DNA of 64,000 bases from Apus apus (GCF_020740795.1 NC_067285.1:81963842-82027841), one strand, 5' to 3'. Positions 38,096 to 46,512 are shown, counted from the stretch's first letter. Notes: generated by a model not told the origin, from the sequence alone. Numbers and translations: made by a program.

Positions 38096-38860
38096 GACAC
38101 CTCCCAAAGGACATCCCGTCCCCCGGCCTCCCGCTCAGAGCCCTGTGGCTGGGCAGCGGCCGGCAACGCCGGTACCCACAGGACAGGTGCCAAACGCTCC
38201 TGAGAGGCGACCAGCAGCCCAGCTGCAGCCACCGCTCCCGCAGCAGCCGTGCGCCGGCAGCGCACCGCGGGGAGCGGGACGGGCGCTTCCCGGAGCGCGG
38301 TCCCACCAGCTGGGGACCCCCGGACCGGCGGCGGGGAGAGGGCGAGGGTCGGCCGGGGCGAAGCAGCCTCCCGCCGCGCCGCGGCCCCGGGGCTGCAGCG
38401 TGCTCGTCCAACCTCTGCGCGTTCCGGGACGGGGGCTCTGTGCCCCGGCCCCCAGCCAGCACCGGCCCCGGCCAGGCTCTTGTCGGGGAGAGGGCTGCGG
38501 CCGGCGGCGGACCTGGGCGGGAGCAGAAAACCCGTGGTGGGAGATAGGGACGCGGGTGTCCGCCTTGGGTTGCTAAACACCCCTGCAAGCGTTTCCCGCA
38601 AGGGAGCAAGCGCTCACGGGGACTTAAAAATTACACAGATTTTTTTTCAAAAGCCTTCTCCTGGCTTCCCTACAAGGGTGACAGTCCGATCATGCAGTGT
38701 CCGGTGATGCCCCCCTAGTTCCAGCCCTGCCAGACGCGCTCTTGAGGCCGGGTCGGCGGTATAAGCGAGGATGCCGCGGCCACCCAGGCCCGCAACAACC
38801 CCGGCTACCCCGCCGGGAGGTCCGGCCCGCGGGGGAGGCGATGCGGGAGCAGCCAGCGAG
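38096..38860. promoter_or_regulatory. CpG island 1, about 3 kb upstream of HELT
   Basis: Dense CpG and GC-rich sequence (strongest at 38110-38560 and 38710-38850) bounded by AT-rich DNA. Long open frames appear on both strands here because stop codons are rare in such composition; none shows a recognisable domain. Likely part of the CpG-island domain of the developmental gene HELT, possibly an upstream promoter or Polycomb-bound island. Confidence 0.65.
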
Positions 38861-39104
38861 AAAATAAACAACTTTCACAGTGTAAAAAGTTGCCTCGCAG
38901 GTGCCTGCAGCTGGCGGTTAACACAGACAGTAAGAGGATCAACTCCATCTCCGCCAGTGGAGCAAAAGAGTAGGGGGGGAAAAAAAATAATAAAAGCCCC
39001 CGCATTTGCTATTCAGAGTTTAGTTAATTTGGATGATAACGGTTAGTGTTTAATCCCATTGTACGAGAATGAATATACCGAAACCTACACGGCTCCTGGA
39101 AGAA
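38861..39104. promoter_or_regulatory. AT-richer bridge with adjoining OTX-type and SOX-type motifs
   Basis: Between two islands. Holds TAATCC (39051-39056) immediately followed by CATTGT (39057-39062), i.e. a bicoid/OTX-type core directly next to a SOX-type core, plus TAGTTAATTTGG just upstream. Regulatory use is inference. Confidence 0.3.
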
Positions 39105-39925
39105 TAATGCAGCCAGCAGCACGGCACGCAGGGGCGCCCGGGCGGGCAGCCGGCCCATCCCGCCCCGCCGCCCGGGGCAGAGGCGCCCCGGGGCTGCCGC
39201 AGCAGCCGCCGCCTTTTGGCGAGACGCTCCTGTGCCCCGCCGGGCAGCCCAGGAAAGCCGCGGGGCAGCCCGGGGCAGCGGGGCAAGGAGCAGGGGTGAC
39301 GCGAGGGCCGGCACCGCGCCGCTCCCCCGGCCGCCCCCGGGGAGGGTAACGGAGCGGGGATGCCCGCCGCCGTGCACACCCGGGAAGGGTGAAGCGGAGG
39401 TGGTTTTCCTCACTGAAATCCCGAAGGAAAACGGGTAGGAAAACACAGGACACGGGAGGAGAGGTGGAGGTTTCTGAGGAACCACTTCCCCTAGCTGACA
39501 CGGCTGGAAAAGACGGCCTTTCCACGGTTCTGCCCGGGGCTCGGCGGCGACGCCCGGGCAGGCAGGACCCGGCACCGGGAGGTTCCACCGCCCCCTCGGC
39601 CGCCCTCGGGTTCTCCCTCCCCGCCGGGGCGGCGGCGGGGTCGCGGGGCTGCGGCGTTGGGACGGCCCGGCGGCCCGGTGCCAGCCTTGGGGACGCGCCG
39701 CCGGCCGTGGAGAGGGCTCGGGGGGTCCTGTCCCGCCGCCGGGCTGGCGCGGGGGGAGGCGGGCTGCGGGGGCCGGTAGCCCCCCCGGCGCGGCGAGGCT
39801 GCCCCGGCGGGGCGGTGCGGGGCGGCCCCGGCGGGGGCGGCCCCGGCGGGGAGGGCCGGGGGCTCGGTGCGCTCTCCAGGCGAGGAGCGCGGCTGCACGG
39901 GCGGAGGGCCGCGGAGAGGAAAGCT
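39105..39925. promoter_or_regulatory. CpG island 2, about 1.5-2.3 kb upstream of HELT
   Basis: Very CpG-dense sequence with many CCCGG and GGCGG words. Open frames of 183-292 codons on both strands are Arg/Pro/Ala/Gly-rich and mutually overlapping, the signature of GC-driven stop depletion. No coding domain is seen. Confidence 0.65.
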
Positions 39926-40455
39926 AACAATGCTGTGAAAATATGTTTGCAGAAAATAGACAATTGTTGGATTAAACGTATTCAAGTATGAAATAATGCC
40001 TTTTTGTGTAAAAAACCTCAGCAATGTGAGCATACAAAAGTTCCCCTGTGGCAGTTACTTGCTCCCTTTGTGAGCTTTGCGCTCCGGCGTCTCCACTTGG
40101 CGCGTTTAACTCGGAGCCCCCCTTTAAACGCGATTGTTTCTTTCTTTTTAATGACATTTACCGGATCAAAACATGCTGTTAATTCGATCAGAAAGCTTTA
40201 CCCTCCTTAACAATGCCACAATAATTTCTCCTGAAGTTTGTTAAATTGACCAAAATTAGGCAAATGAATAGGGGGTCTGTCGGCGACCCCGCTCGCAGGT
40301 GACACCGAATAATGCACTCTCGGACCAGCTGCGATCCCCTCTTTATTTGCCCCTCTTTTCTTTGACCCGCATTATTAAAATTTAGGCCCAATGAAACTAT
40401 TCATACTTTTCAATGGGACATTTTCCTATAGGATAATAGGCTACAAATTGAGCCT
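39926..40455. promoter_or_regulatory. AT-rich candidate enhancer with clustered SOX-type motifs
   Basis: An abrupt AT-rich block inside the CpG domain. SOX-type cores are AACAATG at 39926-39932, the head-to-head ACAATTGT at 39960-39967, AACAATG at 40209-40215 and ACAATAA at 40218-40224. Homeodomain-type cores are also present (TGTTAATTCG, AAATTGACC). The block is repeat-free. It looks like a conserved neural enhancer, but conservation is not measurable from one sequence. Confidence 0.4.
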
Positions 40456-40569
40456 CTCCAAAGGAGAGAGGGGGAGCAGGGGGGGTAAGACAACAAGGCA
40501 CAGACGCGCACACCACACAAAAAAGGAGCGTCGTGTGCCAAAGGCTGGCGAGAACCTCCCCGGGCCGGC

Positions 40570-40687
40570 GGAAAAAAAAAAAAAAAAGAAAAAAAAAAGA
40601 AAAAGAAAAAGGAAAAAAAAAGAAAAAAGGGGGGAAAAAAAAGAAAAAGGAAAAAAAAAAAAGAGGAGGGAGAAAGGGAGGGGGGGA
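40570..40687. repeat. 118-bp uninterrupted homopurine tract
   Basis: Every base from 40570 to 40687 on the + strand is A or G: mostly A-runs with interspersed G at first, GA-rich then G-rich at the end. Such polypurine-polypyrimidine DNA can form triplex structures. It sits about 0.7 kb upstream of the HELT start codon. Lys/Arg or Phe/Ser open frames here are artefacts. Confidence 0.95.
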
Positions 40688-40859
40688 TATCGTGTGCCAG
40701 CCCCTCGGTCCCACACCTGCCGGGGTGTCCCCGGCGCATAAAGCGGTGTAAACAAAAAAAGCCTCGCTGCCATCTCTTATAAAGATGGACGTGTCACCAA
40801 GTCGTGTGAGAAAAGCCTGAGAACAAACGGGGCCACTCCGTCTCCAAGGGTTCTCCCTT

Positions 40860-40930
40860 GAACTGGGCGGAACAGCCTATTAAGGGCTTACTTAATTACT
40901 TTAATGACTCTGGACAGGCTTTAAAATGCA
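40860..40930. promoter_or_regulatory. Candidate proximal homeodomain-binding element
   Basis: A short AT-rich island (TTAAGGGC, TTACTTAATTACTTTAATGA near 40880-40905) between GC-rich flanks, about 500 bp upstream of the HELT start. TAATTA and TTAATGA are homeodomain-type cores. Confidence 0.3.
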
Positions 40931-40947
40931 GTCAGCGCCGGGACTAA

Positions 40948-40972
40948 GGGGAGGGGTTGGGGGGTGCCGGGG
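40948..40972 (+). promoter_or_regulatory. G-quadruplex-type motif upstream of HELT
   Basis: Four G-runs (GGGG, GGGG, GGGGGG, GGGG) separated by loops of 1, 2 and 4 bases. This fits the standard quadruplex pattern. It lies immediately before the long palindrome; any function is inferred. Confidence 0.5.
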
Positions 40973-40992
40973 ATTTGCAGGCAGGCGGCGGG

Positions 40993-41074
40993 GATGGGGA
41001 CGGGGATGCGGCGAGGGGCGCGCAGGGCGCGGTACCGCGCAGGGCGCGCCTCTCGCCGCATCCCCGTCCCCATC
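40993..41074. repeat. 82-bp near-perfect palindrome in the HELT upstream region
   Basis: The two 41-base halves meet at the centre of GGTACC (between 41033 and 41034) with no spacer. By direct comparison 37 of 41 positions pair. The inner 14 bases GCGCGGTACCGCGC are perfect. Going outward there are three mismatches (AGG on both sides), seven matches, one mismatch, then 23 consecutive matches to the ends at 40993 and 41074. The left arm is G-rich with GGGG repeats. It could extrude a cruciform or be a fold-back rearrangement; no family is recognised. Confidence 0.92.
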
Positions 41075-41096
41075 TCCACCGCTATTGTGGGACCGT

Positions 41097-41102
41097 CACG
41101 TG
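41097..41102. promoter_or_regulatory. CACGTG E-box 1
   Basis: Palindromic CACGTG, a class of site bound by Hes/Hey-type bHLH factors including HELT. It lies 295 bp upstream of the HELT ATG, shortly after the palindrome. Autoregulation is inferred. Confidence 0.45.
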
Positions 41103-41115
41103 TGTCCCCGAGGTC

Positions 41116-41121
41116 CACGTG
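41116..41121. promoter_or_regulatory. CACGTG E-box 2
   Basis: Second CACGTG, in the longer palindrome CCACGTGG, 19 bp start-to-start from the first. The spacing puts both on nearly the same helix face (about two turns). Confidence 0.45.
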
Positions 41122-41340
41122 GGGTGACACAGCTGGGCCGCCCCCGGCTGCGTGGATGGGGGCGAGGAGGCGGGGGGAGAAGGAAGAAGAGAGAAGAAAA
41201 AAAACCCCACAACCCACAACAAACCCTCATCCCTCTCTCGCCCCCTTCTACCCTGATCTTTAATGCATACATTCCCCTGGCGCCTCTCGCCCCTAATCCT
41301 ATGGGATCAGCGGGTCCGTGGAGGCCCCCCAGGGTCCCCC

Positions 41341-41364
41341 CCAATAAGTGATGGCTTTATAAGG
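41341..41364 (+). promoter_or_regulatory. HELT: Likely HELT core promoter: CCAAT followed by TATAAG
   Basis: CCAAT at 41341-41345 and TATAAGG at 41358-41364 lie directly upstream of the start codon. A TATA box normally places transcription start about 30 bp downstream, near 41388. This would leave a 5' untranslated region of roughly ten bases. Either the leader is very short or this element is not the main promoter. Confidence 0.45.
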
Positions 41365-41396
41365 GGCCCGGAGAGAGCAGGGAGGCAGTGCCCACC

Positions 41397-41423
41397 ATGG
41401 CCTCCAAGCTCAAGGAGAGGAGG
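41397..41423 (+). CDS. HELT: HELT coding exon 1
   Basis: Encodes MASKLKERR and ends in phase 0 at AGG before donor GTGAGT. The tiny first coding exon is typical of Hes/Hey-type genes, where the start of the basic region is split from the rest. Confidence 0.93.
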
Positions 41424-42760
41424 GTGAGTCGCCGCCTGCCCAGCGCGCACGGCTTTGCAGAGCCGCCTGGAGGACCCGGCCTCGGCCCACTCACCGCCTT
41501 TCCCATCAGAAAGCGCACCCCCCAAAAAAAAACCCCAACAAACCAACAACCACCCCCACCTCCCAAACGAGTCTGCCCTGCCGAGGCCGCCCGCGCACAC
41601 GAGGAGCCCCCGGGGCGGCGCGGAGAGAAGCGGCCCCTGGAGCATCCATCCCGGGGCCGCGTCGCGCCCGGCGCCGCTGCTCGGACCGGGGTCGGGACCG
41701 GCTATTCTGGAGGGGTCGGGGCCGGTTGCCCTGGCGAGGCTGGAGGCTGCATTTACCCCCAACTAACGCGCCCCGTCTGTTTTGCAGAGGACGCCGGTTT
41801 CCCACAAAGTAATCGAGAAGCGGAGAAGGGACCGTATCAACCGTTGCCTCACCGAGCTAGGGAAGACGGTGCCCATGGCTCTGGCCAAGCAGGTAGGCAG
41901 AGGGGGGCTGGGGAGGGCGGTCCCTGCGTCCCTCTCCCCGGTCCGGGCCGACTCCCCACCCCGATGGGTGCGGGTTGGCAGAGGAGGCCCGGCGGAGCGC
42001 AGCGCAGCTTCAGGGGAGAGGTAACGATGCCCGTCTTCCCCGCCCGGTACAGACCTCGGGGAAGCTGGAGAAAGCGGAGATCCTAGAGATGACGGTGCAG
42101 TACCTGCGGGCCTTGCACTCGGCGGACTTCCCCCGAGGCCGAGAGAAGGGTAGGTGGGTGGAAGGGCTCGGCTCCCCGCCGATACCCGCGCGGCGTGGCA
42201 GCTCCCCTCCCTCCTCCAGGCCGGACCCTGAGGAGCTTGGCTCCGCTGCCCCTTCCTTTCCAGCAGAGCTGCTCTCCGAGTTCGCCAACTACTTCCACTA
42301 TGGCTACCACGAGTGCATGAAGAACCTGGTCCACTACCTGACGACGGTGGAGAGGATGGAGACCAAAGACACCAAATACGCCCGCATCCTGGCCTTCCTA
42401 CAGTCCAAAGCGCACTTCGTCACCGAGCCCCTCTTCACTTCCCTGGGCTCCCTCCCGGAGCCGGACTTTTCCTACCAGCTGCATCCCGGGCCCGAATGCC
42501 CCGGGCACGGCCACAGCCCCGGCGAGGCCATGCTACAGCCGCCCTCGGGGGGACCCTTCCCCTGGCACGGCGCCGCACGCAGCCCCTCCCTGCCCTACCA
42601 CCTCCCCAACACCGCCGTACCCCTCGCCAGCCCCGGCCAGCAGCGCAGCACCTTCCTCTCTTCTGTGCAGGGGCTGGACCGCCACTACCTCAATCTCCTC
42701 GGCCATTCCCACCCCAACGCCTTCGGGGTGCCCCCAGGCCAGCACCCCTCCATGCTATAG
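41397..42760 (+). CDS. HELT: HELT, Hes/Hey-like bHLH-Orange transcription factor (4 exons, 241 aa)
   Basis: HELT (Megane/Heslike) is a nuclear DNA-binding repressor that binds E-box DNA as a homodimer or with HES/HEY proteins and drives midbrain GABAergic neuron fate in vertebrates. The coding sequence joins 41397-41423, 41788-41892, 42053-42149 and 42264-42760: 726 bases, 241 residues plus stop. All introns are GT-AG (364, 160 and 114 bp; phases 0, 0, 1) and hold no gene. Domains: basic region and bHLH at about residues 10-67 (HKVIEKRRRDRINRC, then LEKAEILEMTVQYLRAL); Orange domain about 77-112 (AELLSEFANYFHYGYHECMK). The Pro found in the Hes basic region is Lys here, and the C-terminus ends PSML with no WRPW, both as known for HELT. 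The start sits in a strong Kozak context (CCCACCATGG) and gives the expected N-terminus MASKLKER. The length fits the roughly 240-residue mammalian protein. Bird-specific differences lie mainly in the Pro/Ser/His-rich C-terminal third. No disabling mutation is seen. Confidence 0.96.
41788..41892 (+). CDS. HELT: HELT coding exon 2 (basic region and helix 1)
   Basis: Preceded by a pyrimidine-rich tract and acceptor TTTTGCAG. Encodes 35 residues from RTPVSHKVIEKRRRDR through GKTVPMALAKQ, i.e. the DNA-contacting basic region (Glu of EKRRR is the E-box-reading residue in bHLH proteins) and helix 1. Donor GTAGGC, phase 0. Confidence 0.96.
42053..42149 (+). CDS. HELT: HELT coding exon 3 (loop and helix 2)
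   Basis: Acceptor GGTACAG; encodes TSGKLEKAEILEMTVQYLRA and LHSADFPRGREK plus the first base of an Ala codon. Covers the loop and helix 2 of the bHLH. Donor GTAGGT, phase 1. The acceptor lacks a strong pyrimidine tract close by except CCGTCTTCCCC. Confidence 0.95.
42264..42760 (+). CDS. HELT: HELT coding exon 4 (Orange domain and C-terminus)
   Basis: Acceptor after TTTCCAG with a tandem CAGCAG, so splicing three bases later is possible. Encodes the Orange domain, then VHYLTTVERMETKDTKYARI, LAFLQSKAHF, GSLPEPDFSYQLHPG, and a Pro/Ser/Gly/His-rich tail with GLDRHYLNLLGHSHPNA, ending in TAG at 42758-42760. GLDRHYLNL is a well conserved HELT block. Confidence 0.96.
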
Positions 42761-43025
42761 AGACTCGTCCCCTCCTGAAAATTCCTATTTATGACCGCGG
42801 ACCCTGCGAGTTGCGCGCACGGGGAGGTTGCCGGGGCAGGGAGATGCGCGGCGGTGGCGAAGGGCCAGCAGCCCCCGGCCGCCCGCCCCGGGGGACCGGC
42901 TCTGCCCCCGCCCGTCCTCTCCGGGGGGCTGGATCTGCCCCCACTCGCTCTTCTTCCCACCTCCGGGTGCGGTGCCTGTACAAGCGATGCCTTGGAATAA
43001 ATGTTTATACCCGCCGCCCCTTCTT
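42761..43025 (+). other. HELT: Probable HELT 3' untranslated region
   Basis: Runs from the stop codon to just past AATAAA at 42996-43001, which is followed by a T/G-rich stretch (TGTTTATACC..., TTCTTGTTTCC) suited to cleavage. The predicted 3' UTR is about 240-265 bases and GC-rich. The exact cleavage site is not readable from sequence. Confidence 0.7.
42996..43001 (+). terminator. HELT: Canonical polyadenylation signal of HELT
   Basis: Perfect AATAAA in otherwise GC-rich sequence, 236 bases after the stop codon, with GT-rich sequence just downstream. Confidence 0.75.
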
Positions 43026-43690
43026 GTTTCCGGGAGGGAACTTCCTCGGGTGGCGGTGGGGGTTCCCCCAACCCACCCAGCCAGGGGGAAAAAACAAACA
43101 CAAAAGAAACGTGGTCGGCGAGGGGCGGGACAGCTGCTGCACGCCGCGGGTTGGCATTGCGGCCAGGCGGGTGTCGGTGCCACCCGGGGGGTCTCGGTGC
43201 CGCCCGGGGATGCTCCGAGGCGATTCTCGGGCGCGGGAGGGATGGAGTCCCGGGGGTGCCCCGCGGGATGGGAATGCCCCCCTTGCCCGCCGTGGCTGCT
43301 GATGTTCCCGGGGACACGCGTCCTAACGGCACTGGGATCTCCCGCAAATTTGTCTGCGGCGCAGCTTGTTTAGGGGAGGAGGAAGAAGTGGGAAGCGTAG
43401 GACGAGGCGGAGAGAGGAGGCGGCCGCTGAGGAGGGGCAGAGCGCCGAGAATAAACCAAATAAATGCTCCTGAGAGCGAGTCCTTCCAGATGGGCTGCCG
43501 CCGCGGGGCCGGGGCACGGCTCCCTCCTGCCCTGCTCAGCGGGACAACCTCGGTCCCACCGCAACCAAGCGTCCCCCCGTGTCCCCGCACCTCCGGCAGG
43601 CGGGCCGGGGGGACCCCAGCCATTCTCTCCGACCCCGGCCACCCGCTTTGCCCAGCGGTGCCGGAGCCACCGAGGGGTAAAATAACTTAT

Positions 43691-43774
43691 TCCAGTTGGG
43701 TGGGGAGATTTTTGAGGAGATTAGACCCGGGTTGTTTGCCCAGGCCACGGAATGGGCTGACCCGCAATTTGTAA
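43691..43774. other. Transition out of the CpG domain
   Basis: Composition falls from CpG-rich to AT-richer; nothing specific recognised. Confidence 0.4.
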
Positions 43775-44470
43775 ACCAACCCGACTCTTTTTATTTGGAG
43801 ACAGACAAAAAGATCTTCATTACAATGAGTAAAAAGTATAATGTGTATCTTCCATTTAACCTCTAAATACGGGAAAAGCTGCTATTTCAGATTAGTGGGG
43901 AAAAGGTCACACGGCGGGATGACGCATTGAGTCAGCCGCGGGGGGGAACCCTCATTTCCTTCTGGCACCTTTAGGATGATGGTAAATCCAGCGGGAACCT
44001 CTCTCTTGCTCAGTGTACACAGAGCAATATGGGATCAGCCAGACGCATTCAGCGGCAGCAGCAGGATGGCTGGTGCCTATTAGGGAAACGCATGCTCTGC
44101 ATTCACTTGCACCGGCCCTGGATGTAGAGTATGGAGAAAATGCTACACGACTTTTATTCTGTGAGCATTAAGCTCTTGTGAACGCCTTGTGGCACTGAAG
44201 CATTAAAGATACAGCGTTTCCCTGGAATTATAAATTATTAATATATTCAGCATTTTGGTTCCTGTTAACCAAGTAAAACAAAACTTTTCTTTGCTAAGTA
44301 GATCTTCTCTCTGGGATTAGCAAAGGACCACCACGGTCAAAACTGGGGTCATTTACATATAATTTTGCAAACTCGCACTGGTCCATGGCAGTCTTTGTAT
44401 CTCCAATTTGCTGTTCTGGATTTTTTTTTTTTTCCTTTTCCCTTCTTGTTTTCATTTAGCTGTGGAGGGT
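43775..44470. promoter_or_regulatory. Candidate conserved element downstream of HELT
   Basis: Repeat-free, with the AP-1 type site TGAGTCA at 43928-43934, CATTACAATGAG near 43818, ATAAATTATTAATA near 44230 and CAATTTGC near 44404. The first part keeps several CpG dinucleotides in AT-rich context. This pattern is common in vertebrate enhancers; conservation is untested. Confidence 0.25.
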
Positions 44471-46447
44471 AAAACCCACTTTGGCTTCACAATGACTTTA
44501 GGGTAAGTCTCCTCCTTCTACCCAGGCAGGGCTCTGAGCTCCCCCTCTGGTCCTGCAGAAGCCAGCTTTTGCTCCCCAAAGTATTTTGGAACCTGATAAA
44601 GCCAGTGGTACCAAGGGGTGGGATCCACAAAGCTGGACCTGAGCTACACAGGCAGCAGGGCATAGAGCTTCCCCCAGGACAGGGATCCCCTGTGTTTTGA
44701 CAGAGGTGCAAATATGTTTCTATGCCTGGAGGGAAGATTTCCCCCCCCCCCCCCGCCCCAGGACTTACTCTACTGTGCTGTGAGCATTGTCTGCCAGCTC
44801 TGGTGGGAGCAGCTAGGAGCTGAATGTCTCCTGTGCTAGGTCAGTTAAAGGCCATACCTGGTCCTAGGTGGGGTGCCCATCTGAGCTGGCAGTGCTCATC
44901 TTCCCACATGGCAGGGCCCTTTACTGGTGTCTGGCAGCAGCTACCAAGGGAACAAATGAAGGGGTTTTGTTCCTGAAAATAAACTACTTTAACTCTCAAA
45001 GCTCCCCAAATACTAGCTTCTCTGTTACCCAAATGCTTGGCTAAAAATCCTAATGATGAATGATTTGCTGTATCATTTCCTGTTGCTTTCCTTCAGCTAG
45101 CATCCTTTTTCTTAGACTTTCAAATCTCTTTTGCTTCTTTTTGCCTTTTTTTTTCCCCCCCATGCCTTTCACATCTTCTTTGCCACCTGTTCTTCTCCCT
45201 GCTACCTGAACTTCTCTATTCTGCTCACACTTTCCAAGTCTTACATATACTGCAATTCTTCTCACCCCAGAAAATAGTTGTACAGCATAGTTACATATAA
45301 GTAATTTATGTTGATGGCAAAGAATGATTTTAGGATCAAAGGACAGCAAAACAGGAGATGACAGTTCTGTATCTGATACTAAATCTCACTCGTCATTTGG
45401 TCAGACAGTAGAAGACTTTATGTCAATCTTTGTAATACTGCATTTTTGAAAATATCTCCAACTCCCTAATTTATCGTAAGGATTTATTTGAACTATCACT
45501 GAAGTAAAACATCATCAATTAGGTAAGTATTCTGTGCGCAAACTTTCCACCTTAAAAATTTATGCTTTAAACAGGCAACAGGCAAAGTCTGGAAGGAAGG
45601 ATTACTGTGCTTCTCTTACTATTTAAATAAGTAAAAAAAAATGTTTGTGAACTCTGAGCATTATCTAGCACGATCATAACTCTTTTTTATTCTCATGGTT
45701 TTGCACCAGTCTGAAAGCACCATTCAAAGATCTGGGGGCTCTGGTGGCAGTGCCACACTATGGAGTTTCCAGTCTTGGAAACAGAGGACACTCCCTGAAT
45801 TCATGCCAGAACAGTGATATTTGGGCAACTTATTGATCAAGTCACCATCTAATGAGAAATGAGTATTTTATTTTACTTTGGGTAAAAGTAAATTTTACCC
45901 AGCCCTGCTCACAGCACTGGACCACAAACAGTTTTATCAGCAGATCTAGAGGGACTGAGCCATGGGTTGGGAAAAAGCAGCTGAGGAAAGGAGGAAGAGT
46001 ACTGCTGAAGATTCTTAATCACAGATCTATTCCAGTAGTGATGCACCTGATAGCTGGCTTCCTAGTGGTTTGGATATGATGCCTTTCCCGTGATACCAAA
46101 GATCCTGCCAGTTTGTAAGTACTGCTGTCCCACAGCTCTGTGGGATGCTGTTGGTGTTCCTCAGGCTCCAAGGTACGCCAGGGTAGCCTGCATGATTTGA
46201 CCAGGGTCATACCAGAAGTGCTTAGGAAAGCAAAGGGTGTCAAGCACCAGGGAACAATGACCAACCTATCCAGATCAGCTTCTTGCCCTGCTACCACTCA
46301 GAGAGAGTTAATAGTGCTTCCCAGCCTGGATTGGTGGATTTCATAAAGTGACTCAAGTATAAGGAGGAGGAGACCTTTTGTTCACCTGTGGCTGTTGGGA
46401 ACCAGTCTGTGTATTAGACACAGGCTGCTGAAGCACTAGACACTTGT
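44471..46447. other. Intergenic sequence with a poly-C run
   Basis: A 14-base C-run followed by GCCCC lies at 44741-44759. No gene or recognised repeat otherwise; a Lys-rich minus-strand frame at 45050-45349 has no recognisable homology. Confidence 0.45.
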
Positions 46448-46512
46448 CACAGAATCACAGAATCTTAGGGGTTGGAAGGGACCTCGAAAGATCATCTAGT
46501 CCAACACTCCTT
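46448..46512 (-). mobile_element. CR1 LINE, short 3' end fragment
   Basis: Read on the + strand as CACAGAATCACAGAATCTTA, GGGGTTGGAAGGGACCTCG and ATCATCTAGTCCAAC, the reverse complement of a CR1 terminus. Only the last 65 bp remain. The sequence is close to the CR1 copy at 58418. Confidence 0.92.

Larger units (their letters stand above)
40930..43690. promoter_or_regulatory. CpG island 3 covering the HELT promoter, gene body and 3' flank
   Basis: GC- and CpG-rich throughout, interrupted by a C/A-rich stretch in intron 1 (about 41512-41570). It spans promoter, all four exons and about 0.9 kb beyond the stop codon, consistent with a developmental regulator embedded wholly in a CpG island. It explains the many long open frames on both strands here. 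Confidence 0.7.

Noticed and set aside
39085..39963. Minus-strand open frame of 292 codons, and overlapping frames on both strands in 38-43.5 kb
   Set aside because: Arg/Pro/Gly/Ala-rich, mutually overlapping and confined to CpG-dense DNA where stop codons are rare; no recognisable domain.
40391..40773. Lys/Arg-rich and Phe/Ser-rich frames
   Set aside because: Translation of the homopurine tract on either strand.
41084..41092. RBPJ/Notch-type site (TTGTGGGAC) upstream of HELT
   Set aside because: Differs from the GTGGGAA core at the last position; a single imperfect match is not evidence of Notch input.
42313..43302. 329-codon + strand frame overlapping HELT exon 4
   Set aside because: It is the shifted frame of exon 4 running into GC-rich 3' sequence; the HELT frame carries the conserved protein.
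42685..43623. 312-codon minus-strand frame across the HELT 3' end
   Set aside because: Product of GC-rich composition antisense to HELT; no domain recognised.
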